Below the pieces are notes generated by a model. It was not told where the DNA came from. It made no database searches and saw only the letters and a list, made by a program, of their open reading frames with translations. Positions 1 through 7,704 of a stretch of 64,000 nucleotides of DNA are shown here, one piece after another. Source of the stretch: JAUSIF01 sp963711595. GTDB taxonomy: Bacteria > Pseudomonadota > Alphaproteobacteria > Rhizobiales > Xanthobacteraceae. The position numbers and the translations under genes are program-made. Position 1 is the stretch's first letter. Each line of letters starts with the position of its first letter. The stretch lies in NCBI GenBank assembly GCA_963711595.1, contig CAVQER010000005.1:124001-188000 (forward strand), written 5' to 3'.

Positions 1-210
1 CAGGACGAAATCGGCGTCGATCAGATTTGCGCGGTGATCGTCTCAAACGCGGGCTTCGACGAGCAACTGTTGCGAACGCACTGCGAGCAACGGCTCGCCG
101 CGGACTTCGTGCCGGCACGATTTGTCCGGTCAGGGGAGCTTCCCAGGAATGAACAGGGCAAGCTCATACGCGGACAGTTGGCGGAAGCCGCCGGCCCGAG
201 AATGACTTAG
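1..210 (+). CDS. C-terminal fragment of an AMP-binding (acyl-CoA synthetase-type) enzyme
   Basis: The reading frame is open from base 1 and ends at TAG 208-210, so only the last 69 residues are present. They contain GELPRNEQGKLIRGQL, which matches the C-terminal A10 motif of the adenylate-forming (ANL) superfamily; the lysine in GKLIR is the conserved residue that contacts the acyl-adenylate. The family activates a carboxylic acid with ATP and usually passes it to CoA, but the substrate cannot be told from this fragment. It converges on lpdA, with only 27 bases between the two stop codons. Family assignment is fairly secure; specificity is unknown. Confidence 0.75.
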   Translation, partial: QDEIGVDQICAVIVSNAGFDEQLLRTHCEQRLAADFVPARFVRSGELPRNEQGKLIRGQLAEAAGPRMT

Positions 211-237
211 CCTGTTGGTGACGCTCCACAACACCAG

Positions 238-1632
238 CTAAATGTGCAGCGTCTGTCCGTACGCATCGAGCACCGCCTCGTGCATCATTTCCGATAGCGT
301 CGGATGCGGGAAAATCGTCTGCATCAGTTCCGCTTCCGTCGTCTCGCAATTCATCGCAATGACGTATCCCTGAATAAGCTCGGTCACCTCGGCGCCCACC
401 ATATGCGCGCCAAGTAGCTCACCGGTCTTCTTGTCGAAGATCGTCTTCACCAGGCCCTCCGGCTCGCCGAGCGCAATGGCCTTGCCATTGCCGACGAACG
501 GAAACCGACCGACGCGAATCTCGCGTCCCTGCTCTTTTGCTTTCTTTTCCGTCAGGCCGACTGACGCGATCTGCGGCGCGCAATAGGTGCAACCCGGAAT
601 CCGGTTCTTGTCGATTGCGTGCGGCTTCAACCCCTTGATTCCCTCGACGCATACGACGCCCTCGTGCATCGCTTTGTGCGCGAGCAGAGGCGCGCCAGCC
701 ACATCGCCGATCGCATAGATGCCGGGAACATTGGTCTTGCCATAGCCGTCGACGACAATCATGCCGCGGTCAGTCTTCACCCCGATAGTCTCCAGTCCGA
801 GATTCTCGCTATTGCCGACCACGCCGACCGCTGAGATCAAGCGCTCTGCCTCGATCTTCTGCTTCCCGCCTTTGCCATCATCGATCTCTGCGATGACCCA
901 GTCTTTCTTCTTCTCGACCTTCGTCACCTTGGCACCGGTCAGGATTTTGATGCCTTGCTTCTCGAAGCGCTTGCGTGCGTGCGCGGCGATTTCTTCATCC
1001 TCCACCGGCAGGATCTGCGGCAGCAACTCCACGACTGTCACTTCGCTACCCATCGTGCGGAAGAACGAAGCGAACTCGATGCCGATCGCGCCAGAACCCA
1101 TCACCAGTATCGATTTCGGCATCTTCTCAGGCACCATTGCTTCGAAATAGGTCCAGATCAGCTTCTTGTCCGGCTCGATGCCCGGCAGCACACGCGGCCG
1201 CGCGCCAGTCGCGACGATGATGTGCTTCGCCTGATAGGTGCCCGCGCTTTTGCCCTCGACCTTCACTTCGCCGGGTTTCGTGATCTTCGCCGTGCCGTCG
1301 ATCACCGAAACCTTGTTCTTCTTCATCAGGAATCCGACGCCGTCCGTCAGGCGTTTCGAGACCGCGCGTGAACGCTTCACGACGGCGTCGGTGTCGAAGC
1401 CAATCTTCTCGGCCGAAAGCCCGAAGTCCTTGGCATGCTGCATGTTGTGATAGACCTCGGCGGTTCGCAGCAGCGCCTTGGTGGGGATGCATCCCCAGTT
1501 GAGGCAGATGCCGCCGAGGTGCTCACGCTCCACGACCGCGGTCTTGAAGCCCAATTGCGCGGCACGGATCGCCGCGACGTAACCGCCGGGCCCACCGCCG
1601 ATGACGAGGATATCGAACGCAATATCAGCCAT
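238..1632 (-). CDS. lpdA: Dihydrolipoyl dehydrogenase (E3)
   Basis: This FAD flavoprotein reoxidises the dihydrolipoyl arms of 2-oxoacid dehydrogenase complexes and reduces NAD+. The 464-residue length is typical. The FAD-binding GGGPGG lies at residues 12-17, the redox-active pair is C43 and C48 (GICLNWGC), a second dinucleotide motif GSGAIG lies near 179-184, and the C-terminal catalytic His-Glu pair is in FPHPTLSE (about H443 and E448). It lies downstream of the pdhA-pdhB-pdhC cluster on the same strand but is separated from it by transporter, acetyltransferase and hypothetical genes, so it probably has its own promoter in the 224-base gap before the TRAP receptor. It may also serve 2-oxoglutarate dehydrogenase; E3 paralogues cannot be separated by sequence alone. 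Confidence 0.96.
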   Translation of the reverse strand: MADIAFDILVIGGGPGGYVAAIRAAQLGFKTAVVEREHLGGICLNWGCIPTKALLRTAEVYHNMQHAKDFGLSAEKIGFDTDAVVKRSRAVSKRLTDGVGFLMKKNKVSVIDGTAKITKPGEVKVEGKSAGTYQAKHIIVATGARPRVLPGIEPDKKLIWTYFEAMVPEKMPKSILVMGSGAIGIEFASFFRTMGSEVTVVELLPQILPVEDEEIAAHARKRFEKQGIKILTGAKVTKVEKKKDWVIAEIDDGKGGKQKIEAERLISAVGVVGNSENLGLETIGVKTDRGMIVVDGYGKTNVPGIYAIGDVAGAPLLAHKAMHEGVVCVEGIKGLKPHAIDKNRIPGCTYCAPQIASVGLTEKKAKEQGREIRVGRFPFVGNGKAIALGEPEGLVKTIFDKKTGELLGAHMVGAEVTELIQGYVIAMNCETTEAELMQTIFPHPTLSEMMHEAVLDAYGQTLHI

Positions 1633-1812
1633 CTGTCGTCTTGGTCCTTCCGTGCGGCCACGTATCTAGGGTCAACATCGCAAAATATGGGGCGCAAGGG
1701 CATGCCAAACCCGAAGCCCGCCCATGCGCCGTCCACATTTGATCTGGCCCTTCCACTGGATGGGCAGCGTTCCCTTGTGGGATGGGCGCCTCGCAGCGTA
1801 GCTTAGCCCCAG

Positions 1813-1833
1813 TACCGGTACCCAAAACCGGTA
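1813..1833. promoter_or_regulatory. Candidate operator: TACCGGT dyad upstream of the TAXI receptor gene
   Basis: TACCGGT (1813-1819) and ACCGGTA (1827-1833) form a perfect inverted repeat with a 7-base spacer. Each arm contains the self-complementary hexamer ACCGGT. It ends 23 bases before the ATG at 1857 and just upstream of the ribosome binding site GGGAGGAGC. The position suits a repressor operator, but no regulator gene is adjacent, so the role is inferred. Confidence 0.3.
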
Positions 1834-1856
1834 ATCGATCCAACGGGAGGAGCTTG

Positions 1857-2807
1857 ATGAAACGCCATTTTGAAGCACTCGTGCTTGCTGTCGGCCTGGC
1901 AATTGGTGCCGCCGGCGCCGTTTCCGCACAGGAAGTAAAGCTTATGACCGGCCCACAAGGCGGCGTTTGGGTACCGCTAGGCGGGCAGCTCAAGGACCTT
2001 TGGGAAAAAGCAGTTCCCGGCCTCTCCGTGCAGGCACTTCCCGGCGCTGGCATCGCCAACGTGCGCGGCATCGAGGAAGGCAAGACCGAGGTCGGCTTCG
2101 GCAACTCGATTTCGACCGTCGACGCTGTCGCCGGCAATCCGCCGTTTACGAAGAAGCACGCGAACGTCTGCAACGTCGCGACGCTCTATCCGCAGTATTT
2201 CCAGGTCGTGGTGCGCGCGGACTCCGGCATCAACTCGGCGAAGGACCTGAAGGGTAAATCGCTCGCGGCGCAACCGCGCGGCAATACGGCCGAGGAAATC
2301 ACCAAGCAGTGGCTGCAAGTGAACGGCCTGACCTACAACGACCTCAAGATGAGCTTCGTCTCCTACACCGACGCAGTCGCTCAGGTGCAGGACGGCCACG
2401 CGGCCGCATTCACGCTCGGCACCACGATCCCCTCTGGAGCAGTGATGGACCTCGCCTCTGCGCGTGACATCAAGCTTCTCGATCTGAGCGATCAGCTTGA
2501 CGCGATGCGGAAGCTCAATCCCGGTTACACGCTCGTCACGGTCCCGAAGGGCACCTATCCGAAGCAAGACAAGGACGTGAACGTGATCGGTTACGCCACG
2601 CACATTGTCGCTTCGTGCAAGCTGCCCGACGACATGGTCTACGCGATGACGAAGACGATGGCGCAGAACATTCCGCAGATGGCGCTGGTCAACAAGGCGA
2701 TCAGCGGCCTGACGCCGAAGATGATGGCTGAGGACATCGGCGTGCCATTCCACAAGGGCGCAGCGAAATACTACAAAGAAGCCGGCATCACCGTACTTAG
2801 CAACTGA
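1857..2807 (+). CDS. TAXI family TRAP transporter substrate-binding receptor
   Basis: This is the periplasmic solute receptor of a TRAP (tripartite ATP-independent periplasmic) transporter of the TAXI subclass. I start it at ATG 1857 rather than further upstream because GGGAGGAGCTTG lies directly before it and the product then begins with a clean Sec signal peptide (KRH, a hydrophobic core, then VSAQE). The 316-residue product has the TAXI opening VKLMTGPQGGVWVPLGGQL and the later SKxxVGFGNS-like segment EVGFGNSIS. The fused permease follows 53 bases downstream, with a hairpin in between. TAXI receptors are often linked to dicarboxylate or amino-acid uptake, but the substrate here cannot be read from sequence. 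Confidence 0.9.
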   Translation: MKRHFEALVLAVGLAIGAAGAVSAQEVKLMTGPQGGVWVPLGGQLKDLWEKAVPGLSVQALPGAGIANVRGIEEGKTEVGFGNSISTVDAVAGNPPFTKKHANVCNVATLYPQYFQVVVRADSGINSAKDLKGKSLAAQPRGNTAEEITKQWLQVNGLTYNDLKMSFVSYTDAVAQVQDGHAAAFTLGTTIPSGAVMDLASARDIKLLDLSDQLDAMRKLNPGYTLVTVPKGTYPKQDKDVNVIGYATHIVASCKLPDDMVYAMTKTMAQNIPQMALVNKAISGLTPKMMAEDIGVPFHKGAAKYYKEAGITVLSN

Positions 2808-2815
2808 CTGCGATA

Positions 2816-2842
2816 GGCTGGCGGCGCAAGGCGCCGCCGGCC
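2816..2842 (+). terminator. Intercistronic hairpin between TRAP receptor and permease
   Basis: The arms GGCTGGCGGCGC and GCGCCGCCGGCC pair over 12 positions (one T-G wobble) around an AAG loop. Only a short pyrimidine stretch (TCTTGCCT) follows, so it is not a strong intrinsic terminator. A hairpin here could protect the upstream receptor mRNA or terminate partially, giving more receptor than permease, as is common in binding-protein transporters. Confidence 0.5.
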
Positions 2843-2860
2843 TCTTGCCTGGGTGGCCGC

Positions 2861-4744
2861 GTGCTCAAGCCCGATCTGACCTACGCGGGCCTTGTCCGCT
2901 ACACCGTGACGGTCGTCGCCGTCGCGATGGTCGTCTATCACATGTGGGTCATCCTTACGGGCTCACCGGAAGCGATCATCTTCCGCGGAACGCACTTATT
3001 GTTCGCGCTGGGCCTCTGCTTCCTCATTTACGGAAGCAAGGTGGGCGTGATCCGCCCGATCCCGACTTTCATCGATTATCTGTGGCTGGCCGCGAGCGTG
3101 GTCTCGATCCTCTACCTCTTCGTCAACTACGAATACGTCATCACACGCATCTACTACATCGATGACTTGAGCCTCACCGATATGGTGATGGCGACCGTTC
3201 TGATCGTGACCGTCACCGAGGCGACACGCCGCTGTGTCGACGTTGCGCTGCCGATCACCGGCCTCATATTTCTAGGCTACGGATTGTTCATCGCCAAACT
3301 CGAGCCAATGCGGCTGCTCGATCAGCTGTACATGACGACCGAGGGAATCTTCGGTCAGGCGCTCGCCGTGTCCGCCTCATTCGTGATCATTTTTGTCGTC
3401 TTCGGCAGCTTCATGGAGAGGACGGGCGTCGGCCAATTGTTCATGGATTTTGCGATGGCGCTCACCGGCCACACGGCTGGCGGCCCGGGAAAAGTCTCCG
3501 TGGTCAGTTCAAGCCTGTTCGGCACGATCTCCGGCAGCGCCGTCGCCAACGTCATGGTCGACGGCCCGATATCCATCCCCTTGATGAAGCGCTCGGGTTT
3601 TCCGCCGCATTTCGCCGCCGGCGTCGAGGCCACCGCTTCGACCGGCGGCCAGATCATGCCGCCGATCATGGGTGCGGCTGCCTTCGTGATGGCCGAATTC
3701 CTGGCCGTACCGTACGGTCAGGTTGTTATCTGGGCCGTGATTCCTGCGATCCTCTATTACATTGCCTGTTTCGCCGCGGTGCATTTCGAGGCCAAGCGCC
3801 GCGGCATCCATGGCGTGCCGCGCGCCGAACTTCCGCGACTTCGTCTCGTCATGGCCGAACGCGGCCATCTCTTCCTGCCGATCGTGGTTCTCCTCGTCGT
3901 CATGTATTCGGGCTACAGCTCGCCCCTTGCCGCTCTCGTCGCCACGCTGTCCTGCTTCCCGGTAGCCGCCTTACGCAAGTCCACGCGCGTCAATGTCACC
4001 CTTCCGAATGTGATCGACGCGATGGTCGAGGGTGCGAAGAACTCGCTCCCGGTGGCGCTCGCTTGCGCATCGGCCGGCATCATGATCGGCGTCGTCACGC
4101 TCTCCGGCCTTGGCATCGTCTTCACGCAATGGGTCGTCGCGCTGGCGCAGGACTATCTCTTCATTGCGCTTGTCATGACCATGCTTGCCGCCTTGGTGCT
4201 TGGCACCGGGCTGCCTACGACGCCCTCCTATATCTTGCTGGTCGCGCTGCTCATTCCGGCGATCATGAAACTCGGCGTGATCGAGCCGGCCGCGCACATG
4301 TTTGCTTTCTACTTCGCGGTCTTGTCAGCGATTACGCCGCCGGTCGCGCTCGCCGTTTTCGCCGCAGCCGGACTTGCCAAGGCCGACATGTGGGCCTCGG
4401 GCTGGGCGGCGATGAAGATCGGTGCGGCCGGTTTCATCATTCCGTTCATGTTCGTCTATCAGCCGGCGCTGTTGATGATCGGCGACTGGCCGACGATCAT
4501 CACGAGCTTCGTCACGGCAAGCGTAGGTATCGCCCTGTTCGCGGGAGGTTTGCACGGTTACTTCCTCACTTCCGCGACCTATCTGCACCGCGCGTTGCTG
4601 GTGACCGGCGGGCTGTGCCTTGTTTTCCCCGGCGTCTGGAACGATGTGGCCGGGGCTGCGATCGCGATCCTGGTCGTCGTGCTTCAGTACCCGGCAAGGC
4701 GCAGCGAGACCGCCGCACGTCGCGCGTCCAAGGCCGCGCCCTGA
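2861..4744 (+). CDS. TRAP transporter fused permease (DctQM-type, TAXI-associated)
   Basis: This integral membrane protein is the ion-coupled permease partner of the TAXI receptor just upstream. At 627 residues it has the length of fused permeases that join the small DctQ-like and large DctM-like subunits. Residues up to about 150 form the small-subunit-like helices; the rest carries the large-subunit domain with the glycine-rich stretches SSSLFGTISGSAVANV and TASTGGQIMPPIMGAAAF typical of the family. The start is GTG 2861; the upstream bases offer no in-frame ATG and only a weak ribosome site. It forms a two-gene operon with the receptor and converges on the acetyltransferase gene with one base between the stops. 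The transported solute is unknown. Confidence 0.9.
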   Translation: MLKPDLTYAGLVRYTVTVVAVAMVVYHMWVILTGSPEAIIFRGTHLLFALGLCFLIYGSKVGVIRPIPTFIDYLWLAASVVSILYLFVNYEYVITRIYYIDDLSLTDMVMATVLIVTVTEATRRCVDVALPITGLIFLGYGLFIAKLEPMRLLDQLYMTTEGIFGQALAVSASFVIIFVVFGSFMERTGVGQLFMDFAMALTGHTAGGPGKVSVVSSSLFGTISGSAVANVMVDGPISIPLMKRSGFPPHFAAGVEATASTGGQIMPPIMGAAAFVMAEFLAVPYGQVVIWAVIPAILYYIACFAAVHFEAKRRGIHGVPRAELPRLRLVMAERGHLFLPIVVLLVVMYSGYSSPLAALVATLSCFPVAALRKSTRVNVTLPNVIDAMVEGAKNSLPVALACASAGIMIGVVTLSGLGIVFTQWVVALAQDYLFIALVMTMLAALVLGTGLPTTPSYILLVALLIPAIMKLGVIEPAAHMFAFYFAVLSAITPPVALAVFAAAGLAKADMWASGWAAMKIGAAGFIIPFMFVYQPALLMIGDWPTIITSFVTASVGIALFAGGLHGYFLTSATYLHRALLVTGGLCLVFPGVWNDVAGAAIAILVVVLQYPARRSETAARRASKAAP

Positions 4745-4745
4745 G

Positions 4746-5336
4746 TCAGTGCCCGACTGGCTTCGTCATCAAAACCCAGTCGCCCGTGTGGCCAAGCCCC
4801 GGAAACGGGATGAGCGGCCGCCGCGCCGTGGCGCGGTAGCCCATGCGCGAGTAAAGGCGCTTCGCGCCTTCGTTCTGGTCCGCGACGATCAAGCTCAGAC
4901 CTGGTGCCCCAACCTCAATCGCAAGCAGGTCGGCCTCTGTAAGCAGGCGCGTTCCAATTCCCCGTCCTCGGTACTCGGGAAACGCCGCGAGCGCGTTCAC
5001 GTACCAGGTCCCCGGTGCTTCCGCCTCGAGTTCAACGAGCGGCCGTACCATCTCCGGCAACGCCGAGACATCACCCAAGACATAGGGTTCGGGCAGACGG
5101 TATCCGAGCAGGAGCCCGGCAACGCTCCGATCGACTTCAGCGATGGTCGCGTGGCGATAGGAGAACCCGCCCTCTTCGCGCTGCGCCCGACGTTTGCCGA
5201 TTTCGAGCGCGGTCTCCCCGGGCTTTGCGGCCTGCGACCACAGGTACATGCCGAAACCTTCGCCCGCGATATCGATCAGACGAGCGAGGGCCTCGGCGTC
5301 ATCCTTTCGCGCCCGTCTGAGCCGCACGTCGGCCAT
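4746..5336 (-). CDS. GNAT family N-acetyltransferase
   Basis: This is a 196-residue soluble acetyl-CoA-dependent acyltransferase. The acetyl-CoA pyrophosphate-binding motif RGRGIG is at residues 123-128 in YRGRGIGTRLL, preceded by the beta-strand WYVNALAAFPE and followed by the typical C-terminal NEGAKRLYSRMGYRATARR (motif B region). The acceptor substrate cannot be inferred. It lies downstream of the pdh cluster and the small membrane protein, same strand, with 15 bases to the latter, so it may be the distal gene of that transcript. Fold assignment is secure; function is only generic. Confidence 0.85.
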   Translation of the reverse strand: MADVRLRRARKDDAEALARLIDIAGEGFGMYLWSQAAKPGETALEIGKRRAQREEGGFSYRHATIAEVDRSVAGLLLGYRLPEPYVLGDVSALPEMVRPLVELEAEAPGTWYVNALAAFPEYRGRGIGTRLLTEADLLAIEVGAPGLSLIVADQNEGAKRLYSRMGYRATARRPLIPFPGLGHTGDWVLMTKPVGH

Positions 5337-5351
5337 TCGTCGCGCGCTCCC

Positions 5352-5846
5352 TCACATTCTCACGACTTGCGCCAAGCGTACGCAATCCTCGTTCATTTGT
5401 CCGAATAGGCGATCAGCTTCGGCAAAGCGTTTCGCCGGTTCGCCCGCACCGCGATCCCGCGCGGTTGCTACGAGGCGAGCCAGTTCATGCGTGAGGCCGG
5501 TGTAACGAACGCGGATTTCTTCATCCTGGAAGTTTGCGAGATAGGTTCCAAGCGCGCCGAACTTACCAACCAGATTGTGCGCATTCACGGCTGTGGCAGC
5601 CGCAGGATTCGCGGCCGGTTCGGCTAGCTGGGTCACCGCAAGTTTCACCTGGAAATAGGTGTCGATGATTTCCCTGCAGGTGCGTAGGTATTCGCCGCGC
5701 AATACGTTTCGTTGAATGAGATCGTTGCTGTGGGCGAACAGGTACCCCTGATAGATCGACGAGAGCACCGAGAGGATCGCGATCAGCATCGGAAAATAGG
5801 TAACCAGCACCGAATGGACGCGATTGTTTTGGTAGCTCCGCCCCAT
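5352..5846 (-). CDS. Hypothetical protein with one N-terminal membrane segment
   Basis: I do not recognise this 164-residue protein. I take ATG 5846 (MGRSYQNN), which follows GGGGGCGGTC; a longer open frame extends upstream but only re-reads the end of pdhC in another frame. A single hydrophobic helix spans about residues 12-33, followed by a largely helical, charged domain (EYLRTCREIIDTYFQVK, LTHELARLVATARD, AKRFAEADRLFGQM) that could form a bundle or coiled coil. The layout suggests a membrane-anchored protein with a C-terminal cytoplasmic or periplasmic helical domain. It starts 26 bases after pdhC stops, so it is probably cotranscribed with it. Confidence 0.6.
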   Translation of the reverse strand: MGRSYQNNRVHSVLVTYFPMLIAILSVLSSIYQGYLFAHSNDLIQRNVLRGEYLRTCREIIDTYFQVKLAVTQLAEPAANPAAATAVNAHNLVGKFGALGTYLANFQDEEIRVRYTGLTHELARLVATARDRGAGEPAKRFAEADRLFGQMNEDCVRLAQVVRM

Positions 5847-5871
5847 GACCGCCCCCAATAAAAGCGCAGAT

Positions 5872-7242
5872 TCACGCCAACATAGCGATCGGCTTTTCAA
5901 TGAATTTCTTGAATGCGTCGAGTAGCTCCGCGCCCACCGCGCCGTCGACGGCACGGTGGTCCGCGGACAACGTCGCTCCCATGACCGTCGCGGCTTCGAT
6001 CTTGCCCTTGTGGGCCACCGGTCGCTCCTCGCCCGCACCCACCGCGACGATCGTAGCGTGTGGCGGGTTGATCACCGCTGCAAATTCCTTAATTCCGTAC
6101 ATGCCGAGATTGGAGATCGCCGACGATCCGCCCTGATACTCCTGCGGTTTCAGTTTGCGCGTGCGGGCGCGCGCGATCAGATCCTTCATCTCGTTGGCGA
6201 TGACGGACATGGACTTCTCTTCGGCATGGCGGACGATCGGCGTGATCAGCCCGCCCGGAATCGCGACGGCGACGCCCACGTCCGCATGCTTGTGCTTGAG
6301 CATCCCGGCCTCGGTCCAGCTCACATTCGCGTCGGGAATCTTCATCAGCGCAAGTGCCAGCGCCTTGATCAGCAGGTCGTTGACGGACACCCGGTAGCGC
6401 GGCTTCCCGTCCTCGCCCATGGGTGCCGAGGCATTGATCTCATGACGGGCCGCAAGCAATGCGTCCAGTTCGATGTCGACCGTCAGGTAGTAATGAGGAA
6501 TCGTGAGCTTCGCCTCGGTGAGGCGCTTCGCGATCGTCTTCCGCATCCCATCGTGCGGAACGAAGTCGTAATCTCCTTCTTTGAACAGCGCCCGAATCTG
6601 CGCATCCGACGGTCCGTGAACAGCTGCCACACCCGCGGCCGGTGCACGTAGCGCGCCGCCCTTCTTTGCTTCCTCGACGTCCCGCGCGACGACGCGGCCG
6701 TGCGGTCCCGAACCCTGCACGCGCGAGACGTCGATGCCGGAATCTTTCGCGAGCCGGCGTGCAAGAGGCGACGAAAACACTCGCACAGCGCCTCTCCCGT
6801 TCGTCGTCCCGGACGCGGCGACGCCGCGATCCGGGACCGTTTGCGAGCGGGCTGATGACGGTCCCGGCGCTCGCGCTTCGCTCACGGCCGGGACGACGGG
6901 CTTTGTCTCTTGCTTCGCTTCTATCTTCGCTTCCGCCTTTGGCTCTGCCTTTGGTGCAGGCTTCGCAGCAGGCGCCGCCTTGATGGCGCCCGCGTCCTCG
7001 CCCTCTTCCAACAGCACTGCAATCACCTGGTTGACCGGGACATCCTGCGTCCCTTCAGCAACGACGATCTTGCCGAGCGTGCCGTCGTCGACCGCCTCGA
7101 CCTCCATCGTCGCCTTGTCGGTCTCGATCTCGGCGATCACGTCGCCGGCCTTGACCTTATCGCCCTCTTTCTTGACCCATTTCGAAAGGTTGCCCTTTTC
7201 CATCGTGGGCGACAGCGCGGGCATGAGAATATTGACGGGCAT
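5872..7242 (-). CDS. pdhC: Pyruvate dehydrogenase complex E2, dihydrolipoamide acetyltransferase
   Basis: E2 transfers the acetyl group from E1 via its lipoyl arm to CoA and forms the core of the complex. The 456 residues contain, in order, a lipoyl domain (K43 in ETDKATMEV), an Ala/Pro/Lys linker (about 85-150), a peripheral subunit-binding domain (FSSPLARRLAKDSGID through GSGPHGRVVARDVE) and the acetyltransferase domain ending with the catalytic motif DHRAVDG (H429, D433). The start is ATG 7242, ten bases after the stop of the GFA gene and preceded by GAAGG; a longer frame to 7368 overlaps that gene. Oddity: residues 115-148 of the linker are encoded by a ~97-bp multi-arm palindrome, described separately. 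Confidence 0.95.
   Translation of the reverse strand: MPVNILMPALSPTMEKGNLSKWVKKEGDKVKAGDVIAEIETDKATMEVEAVDDGTLGKIVVAEGTQDVPVNQVIAVLLEEGEDAGAIKAAPAAKPAPKAEPKAEAKIEAKQETKPVVPAVSEARAPGPSSARSQTVPDRGVAASGTTNGRGAVRVFSSPLARRLAKDSGIDVSRVQGSGPHGRVVARDVEEAKKGGALRAPAAGVAAVHGPSDAQIRALFKEGDYDFVPHDGMRKTIAKRLTEAKLTIPHYYLTVDIELDALLAARHEINASAPMGEDGKPRYRVSVNDLLIKALALALMKIPDANVSWTEAGMLKHKHADVGVAVAIPGGLITPIVRHAEEKSMSVIANEMKDLIARARTRKLKPQEYQGGSSAISNLGMYGIKEFAAVINPPHATIVAVGAGEERPVAHKGKIEAATVMGATLSADHRAVDGAVGAELLDAFKKFIEKPIAMLA
6802..6898. repeat. Composite palindromic element inside pdhC
   Basis: Perfect 11-bp outer arms CGTCGTCCCGG (6802-6812) and CCGGGACGACG (6888-6898) enclose inner inverted copies CCGGGACCG (6831-6839) and CGGTCCCGG (6859-6867). 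This yields two side-by-side hairpins: 6806-6837, with the nested arms CGCGGCG and CGCCGCG, and 6861-6894. The whole unit is read through in frame by pdhC as a Ser/Ala/Arg/Pro-rich stretch in the flexible linker. The shape is that of a mobile palindromic (REP/MITE-like) repeat rather than ordinary linker sequence; the family is not assigned. Confidence 0.7.
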
Positions 7243-7252
7243 CGGCTCGCCT

Positions 7253-7696
7253 TCAAGCCGACTGACGCGCGTCGGTGCGTACCGCAATCTCGACTGGCGT
7301 CCACACTTGTCGCCGTCGCTCCCGCCGCGCCTCGGCGGTCTCATGATCAAGACTGACCGGCGCGGCATCCCGTTGCGCGAGCTCCGAAAGTCCCGCCCCG
7401 ACCACGTTCAACGATGCGCGCTCGTTCGCCCCCTCCCAACTCACCGCGGCGATATAGACACCGCAACGGCGGCAGATAATGAAGTCAGTGACGCGAAATC
7501 CGAAGCGATAGCGCTCAATTAAGTCCCCGTCGGCGCGGATGACGAGCTTACCGTTGGGATCGCTCGTCGTCTTGGCAGCGTGCCGGCGACAGAATGAACA
7601 CTGGCAGGCGCGCACAGGTAGATCCGTTGGCGCGATCGAGGTCTCGAATTCGACCTCGACGTTCCCGCAGTGACAGGATCCGCGCAGGGTGGCCAT
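7253..7696 (-). CDS. GFA/Mss4-fold family protein (glutathione-dependent formaldehyde-activating enzyme-like)
   Basis: This is a 147-residue zinc-binding protein of the GFA family. The cysteine pattern is visible: C8-H-C10-G, then C31-x-C33-x-x-C36 (CQCSFC), then C75-x-x-C78 (CRRCG). Family members are annotated as S-(hydroxymethyl)glutathione synthases, but most lack proven activity, so the reaction is not claimed. ATG 7696 is preferred over the upstream TTG because GAGGACTCTG precedes it. It sits between pdhB and pdhC with gaps of only 8 and 10 bases, so it must be cotranscribed with the pyruvate dehydrogenase genes, an unusual place for this family. Confidence 0.85.
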   Translation of the reverse strand: MATLRGSCHCGNVEVEFETSIAPTDLPVRACQCSFCRRHAAKTTSDPNGKLVIRADGDLIERYRFGFRVTDFIICRRCGVYIAAVSWEGANERASLNVVGAGLSELAQRDAAPVSLDHETAEARRERRRQVWTPVEIAVRTDARQSA

Positions 7697-7704
7697 CAGA
7701 GTCC

